This document shows positions 50,331-59,468 of a stretch of 64,000 bases of DNA, piece after piece. The stretch is from UBA1952 sp965200035 (GTDB lineage Bacteria; Bacteroidota; Bacteroidia; Chitinophagales; Chitinophagaceae). The first letter of the stretch is position 1; each line of letters opens with the position of its first letter. Location: NCBI GenBank assembly GCA_965200035.1, contig OZ241334.1:3162001-3226000 (forward strand), read 5' to 3'. Both the position numbers and the translations under genes were made by a program. A model generated the notes under the pieces. It saw only the letters and a list, made by a program, of their open reading frames with translations. It had not been told where the DNA came from and did not search any database.

Positions 50331-51542
50331 ATGACCAAATTCTCAGATTATAATTTCGACGGGCAAAGAGCCCTGATCCGTGTTGACTTTAATGTGCCGA
50401 TCAAAGATGGCAAGATCACCGATGATACCCGCATCCGCGCAGCGCTGCCAACCATTAAAAAAGTGCTGGACGATGGCGGCTCCGTTGTGCTGATGAGCCA
50501 TCTCGGCCGTCCGCATAAAGACATGGAAAAGAAGGCCGAAAAGACTTTGGCCAATTTTACGCTGAAGCCGGTAGCCGAGCATCTGTCTCAGCTGTTGGGC
50601 AAAGAAGTGCAGTTCGCTGCAGACAGCATCGGCGATGAAGCTGCTCAGAAAGCAAAAGACCTGAAAGCGGGCGAAGTATTGCTGCTGGAAAATCTTCGCT
50701 ATTATAAGGAAGAAGAAAAGGGAGATGCAGCATTTGCAGAGAAGCTGGCTAAGCTGGGCGATGTGTATGTGAACGATGCGTTTGGCACTGCGCACCGTGC
50801 GCACGCATCTACGGCTATTATTGCCAATAGTTTTGCATCAGACAAAAAAATGTTTGGCCTGCTGATGGAAAGCGAGATCAATGCCGCTGAAAGTGTATTA
50901 AGCAATACCAAAAAGCCATTTACCGCAATCATAGGCGGGGCAAAGGTTTCAGACAAAATCCTGATTATTGAAAACCTTCTGGATACCGCTACAGACATTA
51001 TTATTGGTGGTGGTATGGCTTACACTTTCTTCAAGGCTCAGGGATGTAATATTGGTAACTCGCTCTGCGAAGATGACCGGCTGGATATGGCGCGCGAACT
51101 GCTCGAAAAAGCAAAGGCAAAAGACGTTTGCATTCACCTGCCAAGCGATAGCATCATTGCTGATAAGTTTGCTGCAGACGCCAGCACTTCTTCTTCCCAG
51201 AATGAAAATATTCCTGATGGCTGGATGGGCCTTGATATTGGCCACATGGCCTGCGATATGTTCAGCAAAGTGATCCGCGAGAGCAAGACAATTCTTTGGA
51301 ACGGACCAATGGGTGTATTTGAAATGGAAAAATTCCAGCATGGCACCAAATGCATTGCCGATGCGGTGGCTGAAGCTACGGCTGAAGGCGCTTACTCGTT
51401 GGTGGGTGGTGGCGATAGTGTGGCTGCGGTCAATAAATTTGGCTATACGGATAAGGTGAGCTATGTAAGCACTGGCGGCGGCGCGCTTCTTGAGTATTTT
51501 GAAGGAAAAGAGTTGCCTGGCATTGCTGCTATTAAGAAGTAA
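50331..51542 (+). CDS. pgk: Phosphoglycerate kinase
   Basis: 403 residues. RVDFNVPIKDGKITDDTRIRAALP (about 15-38) holds the substrate-binding residues. Further blocks are VVLMSHLGRPHK, NDAFGTAHRAHAS, GGAKVSDKI and the nucleotide loop GGGDSVAAVNKFG. It transfers phosphate from 1,3-bisphosphoglycerate to ADP in glycolysis. A possible -7 box (TATTTTTG) overlaps the T-tract of the preceding terminator at 50280-50287. Confidence 0.97.
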   Translation: MTKFSDYNFDGQRALIRVDFNVPIKDGKITDDTRIRAALPTIKKVLDDGGSVVLMSHLGRPHKDMEKKAEKTLANFTLKPVAEHLSQLLGKEVQFAADSIGDEAAQKAKDLKAGEVLLLENLRYYKEEEKGDAAFAEKLAKLGDVYVNDAFGTAHRAHASTAIIANSFASDKKMFGLLMESEINAAESVLSNTKKPFTAIIGGAKVSDKILIIENLLDTATDIIIGGGMAYTFFKAQGCNIGNSLCEDDRLDMARELLEKAKAKDVCIHLPSDSIIADKFAADASTSSSQNENIPDGWMGLDIGHMACDMFSKVIRESKTILWNGPMGVFEMEKFQHGTKCIADAVAEATAEGAYSLVGGGDSVAAVNKFGYTDKVSYVSTGGGALLEYFEGKELPGIAAIKK

Positions 51543-51556
51543 AGATTGATTTTTTA

Positions 51557-51623
51557 AACCGCAAAGGTCGCAATGTATCGCTGAGATCCGCAAAGGTCCG
51601 GGTTGTTGCGTTTTTTGCGGTTG
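51557..51623 (+). terminator. Long imperfect hairpin after pgk
   Basis: AACCGCAAAGGTCGCAA pairs imperfectly with TTGCGTTTTTTGCGGTT. It lies between pgk and the DUF72 gene. It may end pgk mRNA or act as a processing structure. Confidence 0.4.
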
Positions 51624-51637
51624 TTTACTTGAGGACT

Positions 51638-52537
51638 ATGGAATTTGGTAAAGTACCATTACAACAGCTGGAGCATATTGATTTTTCCTTGCCGCCTGAG
51701 CCTGCCGGTAACCGGGAAGTGCTTGCTGCTGGTAATGGTCATACGCAATTTCGCATTGGCTGCGCGCGCTGGGGCAATAAGGACTGGGTAGGGAAGTATT
51801 ATCCGAAAGGCACTAAGGACAAAGATTTTTTGACGGAATACGCGAAGCTGTTCAACTGCATTGAGCTGAATGCAACTTATTATGGCACTCCATTGCTCGC
51901 TCAGATCAGCACGTGGAAAGAAAAAGCCGGTGGCAATGATTTTTTGTTTTGTCCCAAGCTGCCTCAGGTAATCACGCATGATAGCAAGCTGCGCAATTCT
52001 ATGGGCATGGTCAGTGAGTTTATCTATTCAATAGCTGGCTTAGGCGCGCATACCGGTCCTGTATTCCTGATGCCTGACCCGCAAATGGACATCCGCGAAC
52101 GCGGCGTGATCAAACAATTTATGGATGATTTTCCGGAAGACGTACCGCTTTTTCTGGAGGTTCGCCATCCATCCTTTTATACTGATGGGTACGATCCTGA
52201 GATTTATGCTTTCTTAAGAGATCGCCAGAAAGGAACAGTTATCACCGATACTGCCGGCCGCCGCGATTGTGTGCACATGCATTTATCCGTGCCGGAAGTG
52301 TTTATACGTTTTGTAGGGAATGGCCTTCATCCTACCGATTATACGCGTATTGATGCCTGGGTTGCTCGCATTAAAGAATGGATGAATAAAGGCATTGAGC
52401 AGATTTATTTCATCATGCACCAACCGGATGAATTGTACGCACCTGTGCTCATCAGCTATCTGATCGAAAAGCTCAATGACCAGTGCGGCACTCATTTAAC
52501 GGCTCCACAATTGCTCACACCTCCTACTTTATTCTGA
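51638..52537 (+). CDS. DUF72 domain-containing protein
   Basis: 299 residues from the ATG at 51638; an upstream TTG adds only MRT. The domain begins FRIGCARWGNKDWVGKYYPKG and includes LFNCIELNATYYGTP, FCPKLPQVITHD and FLEVRHPSF. It is a TIM-barrel-like fold found across bacteria and archaea, with no established reaction. The first about 35 residues (before the barrel) are extra. It follows pgk by 95 bp and converges with a small membrane protein gene. Confidence 0.88.
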   Translation: MEFGKVPLQQLEHIDFSLPPEPAGNREVLAAGNGHTQFRIGCARWGNKDWVGKYYPKGTKDKDFLTEYAKLFNCIELNATYYGTPLLAQISTWKEKAGGNDFLFCPKLPQVITHDSKLRNSMGMVSEFIYSIAGLGAHTGPVFLMPDPQMDIRERGVIKQFMDDFPEDVPLFLEVRHPSFYTDGYDPEIYAFLRDRQKGTVITDTAGRRDCVHMHLSVPEVFIRFVGNGLHPTDYTRIDAWVARIKEWMNKGIEQIYFIMHQPDELYAPVLISYLIEKLNDQCGTHLTAPQLLTPPTLF

Positions 52538-52549
52538 TGGTAATCGCTA

Positions 52550-52891
52550 TCAGAGCATTCTGCGCAGATGCGCGCCGCTCCATGCGCTCAGGCCTCCAAC
52601 AATACCACCGATAAAAACAGTGACCGCAATGAATGCGCTATAGCCCGGCAAGGAAAATAATCTGGCCATTCGCCTGGAAAGCAGGTGATCGTTTGGGATA
52701 TCCCACCATAATGACCAGGCAAGCCACAGCAACAGAATTGCCATCGTGCCCGCGAGGAAAGCTTTTCCCGGCGTCAGATTCATCAGCATGGCTATGATGA
52801 GGGCAACGATGGCTACTGACCACCAGGGCAGAAAATATTCAGCCACAGCGGAGACAAGCATGATTGTAAGGACAGCAACGAAGAAACGCAT
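52550..52891 (-). CDS. Small membrane protein (113 aa)
   Basis: 113 residues with three or four hydrophobic helices: about 3-19 (RFFVAVLTIMLVSAV), 25-42, 46-68 and 85-105 (GYSAFIAVTVFIGGIVGGL). I do not recognise a named family. Short loops and a basic C-terminal tail (HLRRML) suggest insertion with the C-terminus inside. It converges with the DUF72 gene (12 bp between stops). Confidence 0.65.
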   Translation of the reverse strand: MRFFVAVLTIMLVSAVAEYFLPWWSVAIVALIIAMLMNLTPGKAFLAGTMAILLLWLAWSLWWDIPNDHLLSRRMARLFSLPGYSAFIAVTVFIGGIVGGLSAWSGAHLRRML

Positions 52892-53209
52892 CGGGCAATA
52901 CCATTAAGGTCGTTACAAGATAAAATCTTTTTTCAACCCTGCTTTCAAAAACAAAAAAGCCGCCTGCTTTGGGCAGACAGCGATTTTATTTTGTCATGGG
53001 AAACAAACAGAGTAATATAGAGGCCGGCGGTATTACCAGTGCTAAAACAGGTAATTACAGAATGACGAAGATCACCCCCTGATCCTTGCCGTTCAATAGA
53101 ACCTACCTTACCACTTACTTTACTCGATACAAAAGAATTGTATTCCGGCTATTGACACAATACCCAATTTTGGGTATTTTGTACGATTGTACCTTATCAG
53201 ATTGTTATT
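52892..53209. other. 318-bp stretch with operator-like palindrome before a LuxR-type gene
   Basis: No sizeable ORF. It holds a possible 28-residue reading frame at 52996-53082 (start MGNKQSNIEAGG), a weak hairpin near 52950-52990, and a 9+9 bp palindrome at 53159-53178. Confidence 0.5.
53159..53178. promoter_or_regulatory. Palindrome AATACCCAATTTTGGGTATT, possible operator
   Basis: Arms AATACCCAA and TTGGGTATT with two central T. It lies 32 bp before the start of the LuxR-type regulator, where a repressor or an activator would act. Confidence 0.5.
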
Positions 53210-53884
53210 ATGACCCCAAAAATACCTTTAGAGCAGCGAATTCGCGAGGTTATTGGTCAGGTAGCGGCTTCAGATCACCTGATACCCGGCGTGAAGATCA
53301 TCTACGATATGAGGAATGGGGCAGCAGTATATATGTCGCCCGCGGGACTGAAAGAGCTGGAGATTACGTTGGATAATCTGCGCGAAATGGGCAGCGAATA
53401 TAACCGCCGTTTTTTTAATGCAGAGCAGTCGCTGGAGTATGTTCCGGAATTGTTTGCACAGCTGCGGGCAGAGCCGGACAAAGCCTTCACTTTTTTTCAG
53501 CAGGCCAGCGCCGCAGGGCGCGAATGGAAATGGTACCTGAGCTCTATTCATGTATTGCTCAAAGGTGATGACGGCCAGCCATTATTCTGCCTCACCATCG
53601 CGCAGCACATCGATCCGGTAAGTCATCTGACACCGAAGGTGGCCCGGATGCTGGAGGAACAGGTTTTTATAAAAGCACACCGGCATTTGTTTGATGAATT
53701 GGGAGACCGGGAAAAAACAGTGCTGCAACTGCTGGCTCTAGGCAGCACCAATACCGAGATAGCTGCGGAACTAAATATATCGGTAGCTACGGTAGAAACA
53801 CACCGTAAGAATATACGCCGCAAGCTGCATGTAACGACTAATGCAGAGCTTGGAAAATACGCCATGGCCTTCGACCTGATCTAA
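53210..53884 (+). CDS. LuxR/FixJ-type transcriptional regulator with PAS-like sensor domain
   Basis: 224 residues. The N-terminal about 140 residues (GVKIIYDMRNGAAVYMSPAG, then WYLSSIHVLLKGDDGQPLFCLTIAQHI) look like a PAS-type sensor fold. The C-terminus is a LuxR helix-turn-helix: LGDREKTVLQLLALGSTNTE, then IAAELNISVATVETHRKNIRRKL. There is no phosphoreceiver domain, so the signal is probably bound directly or sensed by protein contact. Its stop overlaps the convergent penicillin acylase stop by 4 bp. The palindrome upstream suggests autoregulation. Confidence 0.85.
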   Translation: MTPKIPLEQRIREVIGQVAASDHLIPGVKIIYDMRNGAAVYMSPAGLKELEITLDNLREMGSEYNRRFFNAEQSLEYVPELFAQLRAEPDKAFTFFQQASAAGREWKWYLSSIHVLLKGDDGQPLFCLTIAQHIDPVSHLTPKVARMLEEQVFIKAHRHLFDELGDREKTVLQLLALGSTNTEIAAELNISVATVETHRKNIRRKLHVTTNAELGKYAMAFDLI

Positions 53885-56412
53885 GGCGTTAGTGCCCAGG
53901 TATAGGGGAATGGATTTTTGCTGGTATTGGCAGCAAGGAAGCGCAGCTTAAAATACTTTCCGGTTACCCAGTTGTCAATAAAATCACCATAGTGCCGGCT
54001 TCCGGGATTGCCACTCTGGCCGCCCGGATACACGCCGTATGCCTGTATATCCTGATCCATTTCCACGATCATGCGCCAGGAAGGACCATGATTTTGCTTC
54101 ATCGCATTGATGGTATTGCCCCAGCCGCCTGTTTTCAGTTGTGTATAAGAAAAAGCAGGAATTTTCGCCAGATGCGTGAGCGAAGTATTTTTCACCTTAT
54201 ACCATTCAAGGCCTATAGTCGCTTTCAGTTTATTGAGGCTGTCCGTGGTTTCTTTGAATGCGCGCTGCACAATGTCCTGTAAGGTTTCTTTCTGAGGCGT
54301 ATTACGGTCATCGTAGTATTGAGAAGTAGTATCTTCCAAAAGCAGCTGTACCGTGCGTTCGGAAGAAGGGTACAAAGCCGGATTGGAAAAATCATCCTGC
54401 CAGATGTCTTTATAGAGTTGTGACCACCAGATCTGGAATTGAGTGACTATGGAGTTGAGCGGAGCGTACTCGTTATTATTCCACTCATCCAGCTGCTCAC
54501 TGTATTTATTAAAAGAAACAGGAGGTACAAACTGCGGGATATTGACTATTGTTTTGATCTGTTTTACCAGCTCAGACTGAGTGTTTGTCTGCATTTTGCT
54601 TAAGCCCAGCAGCGAATCAGATCTCAATGCACCACGATCATTTTTATTAAAAGGTGTTGCCTTGTTTTTTAAGAAAGCAGCAAGCATAGAATTAATCTCC
54701 CAGCTTCTCCATTCCACAAAATCTCCATTGTACCAATAAGGATAGGTGCTGTCCGTCACGCTCTGATTGGCGCTGACTACGTAGCCCTGCGGAGGGTTCA
54801 GCACATGCGGGTTTTCATTCATCGGGATATCCAGGCCCCATAGCGTGAGGCTGTCCTGTCCTTCCATCACAAATTTTCCCTGGCCTTTCCATTTATTGAT
54901 GAACTGCCCTTGTCCCCACATAGCAATGTTGCCGGTTTTATCCGCATAGGCGAAGTTTTGCGCCGGACATTCAAAGTGCTGAATAGCTGCTGTAAAAGAA
55001 GGGTAGTCAGCAGCGCGGTTGATCAGAAAAATCGACAGCAATTCGTTGGTGGGTCGGTGCGCCATCCAGCACATCGCCAGCATATGGCCGGTCTTCTGCG
55101 GATCAGGAAAGCTGGTATCATACTGAACCGGGCCGTGAATGGTATAAAGAACGGTATCTATTAAATCCGGCTGGCCTTTGATGCCAATACGCTCCAGGCG
55201 TTGCTGAAAGGGCAATTGCTTTCCATTGAACAAATAAGTCTTGCGGTCTTGCGCGGTAATATCGTAGTAGTCTTTTACGTCGCGGTAATTGTTGGTGAAG
55301 CCCCACGAAATATGATCGTTGAAGCCAATCACCACGCCCGGCGCGCCGGGGAGGGAAGCGCCATAAACATTGATTCCCGGTGCGGTGAGCTGTATCTCGA
55401 ACCAAAGCGATGGAAGATTTAATCCCAGGTGCGGATCATTGCAAAGAATGGGCGCTCCTGATGCTGTGTGCCTGCCGGAGATGGCCCAGTTGTTGGAGCC
55501 TATGCCTGATTCCTGCTCTGCATTTGTGTTTGGAAAAACATCCCCCCCGGCCCCCTTCGAAGGGGAAGATGTTTTGTATGTCCTTTTTGCTGTGCCTGTG
55601 TTTGTTTTTGCTGTGGACTTTGCTTGGTCGATTTTTGCCCATACCTGGTCGCCGGGGTAGGTGGGTTGTTTTTGGCTGGGCGGGTCAAATTTTGTTCCTT
55701 CCGGTATGACGGGTTTGCTGCCTTTGATTTTTTCGGGAAATAAAAAGTTGAACTGTTCATCTCCCAGCTGTTGGCGCAGCAATGTGAATGCAATATCATC
55801 GCTCTTGCCTGTCAGGTCATCCGCCATGTATTTAAGCAACAGCGCACATTTCAGGTTCGTCCAGGGCGCCGGCTCAAAATTCATCAGCTTATATTCGAGC
55901 GGCAGATCACGGTAGCGCAGGCTTTTAATATATGCATTGATGCCGGCCGTATATGCATCAAGCATCTCTCTGGTGCGCGGATCTGCCTCCATAGCTTTTA
56001 GCGAGCGCTCAGCGCCATATACCATGCCTTTGCGCCGTTGTCCCCGATCAAAATCAATGCCTTTTTTCCCGATTACCTCACTCACTCTGCCTCCCGCTGC
56101 TCTGGTCTGTAAATCCATCTGCCACAGGCGGAATGACGCATGCACAAAACCCTGCGCTAAATAAAGATCATGATTGTTCTGTGCCTGAATATGCGGCACG
56201 AGCCGGTCTTCTATCCAGATGCTTACCGGCTGCTGAAGTCCCGGAATCTTCAGGCTTTGAGAAAAGTTCTTTTGCGTCGCTTCTGCGGCAGTCCAGCATC
56301 CGTTAACCGGATCAAGTAATTTTCCTAAAGGCGGAATGCTGCCCATGGAGCTATTGAGCACCCAGATAAAAGCAATGGTAACAATCAGCGGGAAAAGGCG
56401 AAGCAAACGCAT
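53881..56412 (-). CDS. Penicillin acylase family (Ntn hydrolase) protein
   Basis: 843 residues with an N-terminal signal or anchor (RLFPLIVTIAFIWVLN). The layout is that of class G penicillin acylases and AHL acylases: an alpha chain, a spacer peptide, then the beta chain opening with the nucleophilic Ser, here S306 (GIG-SNNWAISG), and an oxyanion block GAPILCNDPHLGLNLPS. Autocleavage before S306 is expected. The region 255-295 is low-complexity, rich in Lys/Thr/Ser/Gly, and encoded by DNA with a perfect 14-bp palindrome (CCCCTTCGAAGGGG, 55552-55565). Substrates may be acylated amines such as homoserine lactones or beta-lactams; this cannot be decided here. Confidence 0.9.
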   Translation of the reverse strand: MRLLRLFPLIVTIAFIWVLNSSMGSIPPLGKLLDPVNGCWTAAEATQKNFSQSLKIPGLQQPVSIWIEDRLVPHIQAQNNHDLYLAQGFVHASFRLWQMDLQTRAAGGRVSEVIGKKGIDFDRGQRRKGMVYGAERSLKAMEADPRTREMLDAYTAGINAYIKSLRYRDLPLEYKLMNFEPAPWTNLKCALLLKYMADDLTGKSDDIAFTLLRQQLGDEQFNFLFPEKIKGSKPVIPEGTKFDPPSQKQPTYPGDQVWAKIDQAKSTAKTNTGTAKRTYKTSSPSKGAGGDVFPNTNAEQESGIGSNNWAISGRHTASGAPILCNDPHLGLNLPSLWFEIQLTAPGINVYGASLPGAPGVVIGFNDHISWGFTNNYRDVKDYYDITAQDRKTYLFNGKQLPFQQRLERIGIKGQPDLIDTVLYTIHGPVQYDTSFPDPQKTGHMLAMCWMAHRPTNELLSIFLINRAADYPSFTAAIQHFECPAQNFAYADKTGNIAMWGQGQFINKWKGQGKFVMEGQDSLTLWGLDIPMNENPHVLNPPQGYVVSANQSVTDSTYPYWYNGDFVEWRSWEINSMLAAFLKNKATPFNKNDRGALRSDSLLGLSKMQTNTQSELVKQIKTIVNIPQFVPPVSFNKYSEQLDEWNNNEYAPLNSIVTQFQIWWSQLYKDIWQDDFSNPALYPSSERTVQLLLEDTTSQYYDDRNTPQKETLQDIVQRAFKETTDSLNKLKATIGLEWYKVKNTSLTHLAKIPAFSYTQLKTGGWGNTINAMKQNHGPSWRMIVEMDQDIQAYGVYPGGQSGNPGSRHYGDFIDNWVTGKYFKLRFLAANTSKNPFPYTWALTP
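55541..55566. repeat. Palindromic CCCCTTCGAAGGGG element inside the penicillin acylase gene
   Basis: The 14-bp perfect palindrome (55552-55565) is preceded by a run TCCCCCCCGGC. Such CCCCC...TTCGAAGGGGG elements are typical intergenic repeats in Bacteroidota. Here it is inside a coding sequence, in frame, and encodes the Ser-Pro-Ser-Lys-Gly-Ala-Gly-Gly stretch. Confidence 0.5.
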
Positions 56413-56491
56413 GGCACAGGCATTTGCCTAAAGCTAGAAATAATTGGTGGCTTAGAGTAAGTAAAGAATAAGTTGCAAAGATTCAGACAAT

Positions 56492-56521
56492 AAAAAAAGG
56501 CGGCCATTGGCCACCTTTTTT
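56492..56521 (-). terminator. Terminator of galE
   Basis: AAAAAAGG-C-GGCCA and TGGCC-A-CCTTTTTT pair with one mismatch on the minus strand, 17 bp after the galE stop. Confidence 0.8.
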
Positions 56522-56537
56522 AGCAAGATCATTTATA

Positions 56538-57578
56538 CTAGTTCATCTCAACGGTAGCTTCCTGCTTCAGCACATTTTCCCATTTCCACGCAGTGCTCAT
56601 CATCTCATCCAGTGAATACTGAGGAGTCCAGCCAAAGGCTTTCTTAGCATTGTCGTTATTGGCGTATACAGCTATCACATCGCCTTCACGGCGACTGCTG
56701 ATCTCGTAATTCAAAGTTTGACCAGTTACCTTTTCAAATGCACTGATCAATTCTAATACCGTAATACCATTTCCGGTACCTAAATTAAAGACTTCACAGT
56801 TTGCTTCATTCTCACCATTCATTATGTATTGCAGCGCACGCGTGTGTGCATGAGCAATATCGCTTACGTGGATATAATCGCGCACACAGGAGCCATCGCG
56901 GGTATCATAATCTCTACCGAATACCATCATCTTTTCCCGCTTGCCAATGGCTGTCTGGGTGATGACCGGCACCAGATTTTCGGGCTTTTCCTGCAGCTCG
57001 CCGATATTGCCTGACGGGTGAGCGCCTACCGGATTGAAATAACGCAGCAGCATGACATTGCCCTCTTCCCATATGCGCGCCACATCGGCGCACATGGCTT
57101 CACCTATTTGCTTGGTCTGCGCATAAGGCGACTCCGCTTTTCCCAAAGGGGCTGCTTCAGCTACTGGTAGCTCGGTAACATTGCCATACACAGAGCAGGA
57201 TGAAGAAAAAACGAAATTGAATACATTAAAATCCTGTGCGCACTTCAGCAGATTGCCCAGGCTCATCAGATTGTTTTTATAATAGCGCAAAGGCTCCTGA
57301 ACGCTCTCCGGCACTGACTTATAGGCGGCAAAATGAACAATGCCTTCAATATCCGGATTCTCAATAAAAATTGCTTCCGTGTCCTCCATGTCGCAGAGAT
57401 TGACGCGATAATTCTTCACCGCCTTACCGGTAATCTTTTCTATGCCACGCAGCATTCGCAGTGATCCCCGTGAAAGGTCATCCACAGATATGACCTCATA
57501 CCCGTTGGTAATCAGATCCACAATCGTATGCGCGCCGATATAGCCACAGCCACCGGTTACCAGTATCTTCTTCTTCAT
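56538..57578 (-). CDS. galE: UDP-glucose 4-epimerase
   Basis: 346 residues, an extended short-chain dehydrogenase. The NAD site is GGCGYIGAH (9-17). The catalytic triad is S126-S128 region, Y152 and K156 (YAQTK). The PVGAHPSG and CVRDYIHVSDIAHAH blocks are GalE-specific. It interconverts UDP-glucose and UDP-galactose (or the GlcNAc forms). Galactose-operon partners are absent; with ugd elsewhere in the window it supplies sugar nucleotides for surface polymers. Confidence 0.95.
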   Translation of the reverse strand: MKKKILVTGGCGYIGAHTIVDLITNGYEVISVDDLSRGSLRMLRGIEKITGKAVKNYRVNLCDMEDTEAIFIENPDIEGIVHFAAYKSVPESVQEPLRYYKNNLMSLGNLLKCAQDFNVFNFVFSSSCSVYGNVTELPVAEAAPLGKAESPYAQTKQIGEAMCADVARIWEEGNVMLLRYFNPVGAHPSGNIGELQEKPENLVPVITQTAIGKREKMMVFGRDYDTRDGSCVRDYIHVSDIAHAHTRALQYIMNGENEANCEVFNLGTGNGITVLELISAFEKVTGQTLNYEISSRREGDVIAVYANNDNAKKAFGWTPQYSLDEMMSTAWKWENVLKQEATVEMN

Positions 57579-57657
57579 TTGTCGCTAAGTTAAGTGGATA
57601 GGGTGATAGTTGATTACTATAATGATGATTGCAAAATATTATTAGACTGCTAGGCGT

Positions 57658-59466
57658 TTACTTGACCTGCTGCATCTGTACCAATCTTGTATAAATGCCA
57701 TTGGCTGCTATTAATGAATTGTGGGTACCGCGCTCTGCTACTTTGCCTTGCTGCATCACAATGATTTCATCGGCATGTTGCACGGTAGAAAGCCGATGTG
57801 CAATAACGATGCAGGTTCGGTTCCGCATCAGGCCATTGATCGCATCCTGTACAATACGCTCGCTTTCCGTATCCAGAGAAGAGGTTGCTTCATCAAGAAT
57901 CAGGATAGGAGGATTTTTAAGCACTGCGCGTGCAATGGTGATGCGCTGGCGCTCACCGCCACTCAGCTTGCTGCCCCGGTCGCCCACGAGTGTATGAAAG
58001 CCTTCCGGCTTGCCGGCAATGAACTTATCCGCATGGGCTATAACGGCCGCTTCCTGTATGCGCTCATCGGTAGCGCCGCCTGTTCCCAGGCGAATGTTGT
58101 TATAGATGGTATCGTTGAAGAGAATCGGGTCCTGGCTTACCACGCCCATGAGCCTGCGCAGATCATCCAGCTTGTATTCTTTGATGTTCACGCCATCAAT
58201 TGATATTTCCCCGCCGGTCACATCATGGAAGCGGGGAATGAGGTCCACCAGGGTAGATTTGCCGGAGCCGGACGCACCTACCAGCGCAATGGTTTTTCCT
58301 TTCGGAATTGTCAGATCAATGCCATGCAGAATGCTCTTGTCACCGTAGGCAAACTTTACATTGCGTAGCTCGATGCTGCTATTGAATTCGTGGATGGGCT
58401 TGGCATCCGGGATTTCCTGCACTGTATTTTCTGCATGAAGCACCTCTTCCATACGCGCCAGAGATGCGCTTCCTTTCTGCACCTGCGTGATGGCAGAAGT
58501 AAGGTTTTTAATGGGATTGATAATCAGGACGAACAGACCTATATAAGTCAGAAAACCTTCTGCCGTTAGTGGGCCACTGCCGGATAGCACTAGCCGTCCG
58601 CCATACCAAAGGATTGCTGCTACCGCAATCACGCCCATCGTTTCAGAAAGCGGAGAGGCGAGCTCTGAGCGGCGTGCAGTAGCATTGCGCAACCGGTAGT
58701 TTTCATTGTTTATTTTGAGGAAACGCAGATATTGCGGTCTTTCTGCGTTGAATGCTTTTACTACCCGCATACCGCTGAGCGTTTCATCCAGCACACCGAG
58801 AATATCGCTCATCTGCTCGCTCATCTTGCGGGCTGCTCTGCGCAGTGAAGAGCCGATCCGGCCGATTACCAGGCCTGCAACCGGCAGAAAGATCAGCAGA
58901 AAAACAGATAACTGCGGACTAATCCACACCATAGCAGTCAGTTGAAGAATGATGGTCAGCGGTTCCCGTACAAATACTTCCATCACAGACATCACAGATG
59001 TTTGCAGCTCATTCACATCATTGGTCATCCGTGAGATGAGGTCGCCCTTGCGCTCTTCCGTAAAATAACCAATGGGCATTGAGAGCAGTTTTTCAAACAT
59101 CTCGTTGCGCAGCCGCCGCACCATAGAATGGCGTACCGGCAATAGTATGTTGATGGCCAGATAGAGAAACAGGTTTTTCAGGACTATAAAGACCACCACC
59201 ATGCCGCAGATAATGGCCAGTGTATGCACTTTATCATTGCCTGATAGCAGGGTGGACTTTAAGCTGTAAATGATCTGATCAAACATGCCGGCATTGGCCT
59301 TTGGTGCCTCCAGCTTATCGCCGCGGAAAAGAATATTCAGCACCGGCGCGAGCATACCCAGCGATACAGTAGAGAATACCGCCGCCAGCAGGCTGCACAG
59401 AAAATACAGCAGTATTGAAAGCTTATAATCAGAAAGGTAGCGCCAAAGGCGCGTCATGCTCTTCAT
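57658..59466 (-). CDS. ABC exporter, MsbA-like (fused membrane and ATPase domains)
   Basis: 602 residues. Six helices lie in residues about 15-330, forming the type I exporter membrane domain. The ATPase carries Walker A GASGSGKST, Q-loop VVSQDPILFND, signature KLSGGERQRI, Walker B PILILDEATSSLD and the H-loop AHRLSTV. The single-chain homodimer form fits lipid-A/lipid exporters (MsbA) or multidrug exporters. cysS ends 2 bp before its start, so the two are co-transcribed. The substrate is not determined by sequence. Confidence 0.9.
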   Translation of the reverse strand: MKSMTRLWRYLSDYKLSILLYFLCSLLAAVFSTVSLGMLAPVLNILFRGDKLEAPKANAGMFDQIIYSLKSTLLSGNDKVHTLAIICGMVVVFIVLKNLFLYLAINILLPVRHSMVRRLRNEMFEKLLSMPIGYFTEERKGDLISRMTNDVNELQTSVMSVMEVFVREPLTIILQLTAMVWISPQLSVFLLIFLPVAGLVIGRIGSSLRRAARKMSEQMSDILGVLDETLSGMRVVKAFNAERPQYLRFLKINNENYRLRNATARRSELASPLSETMGVIAVAAILWYGGRLVLSGSGPLTAEGFLTYIGLFVLIINPIKNLTSAITQVQKGSASLARMEEVLHAENTVQEIPDAKPIHEFNSSIELRNVKFAYGDKSILHGIDLTIPKGKTIALVGASGSGKSTLVDLIPRFHDVTGGEISIDGVNIKEYKLDDLRRLMGVVSQDPILFNDTIYNNIRLGTGGATDERIQEAAVIAHADKFIAGKPEGFHTLVGDRGSKLSGGERQRITIARAVLKNPPILILDEATSSLDTESERIVQDAINGLMRNRTCIVIAHRLSTVQHADEIIVMQQGKVAERGTHNSLIAANGIYTRLVQMQQVK

Positions 59467-59468
59467 GT

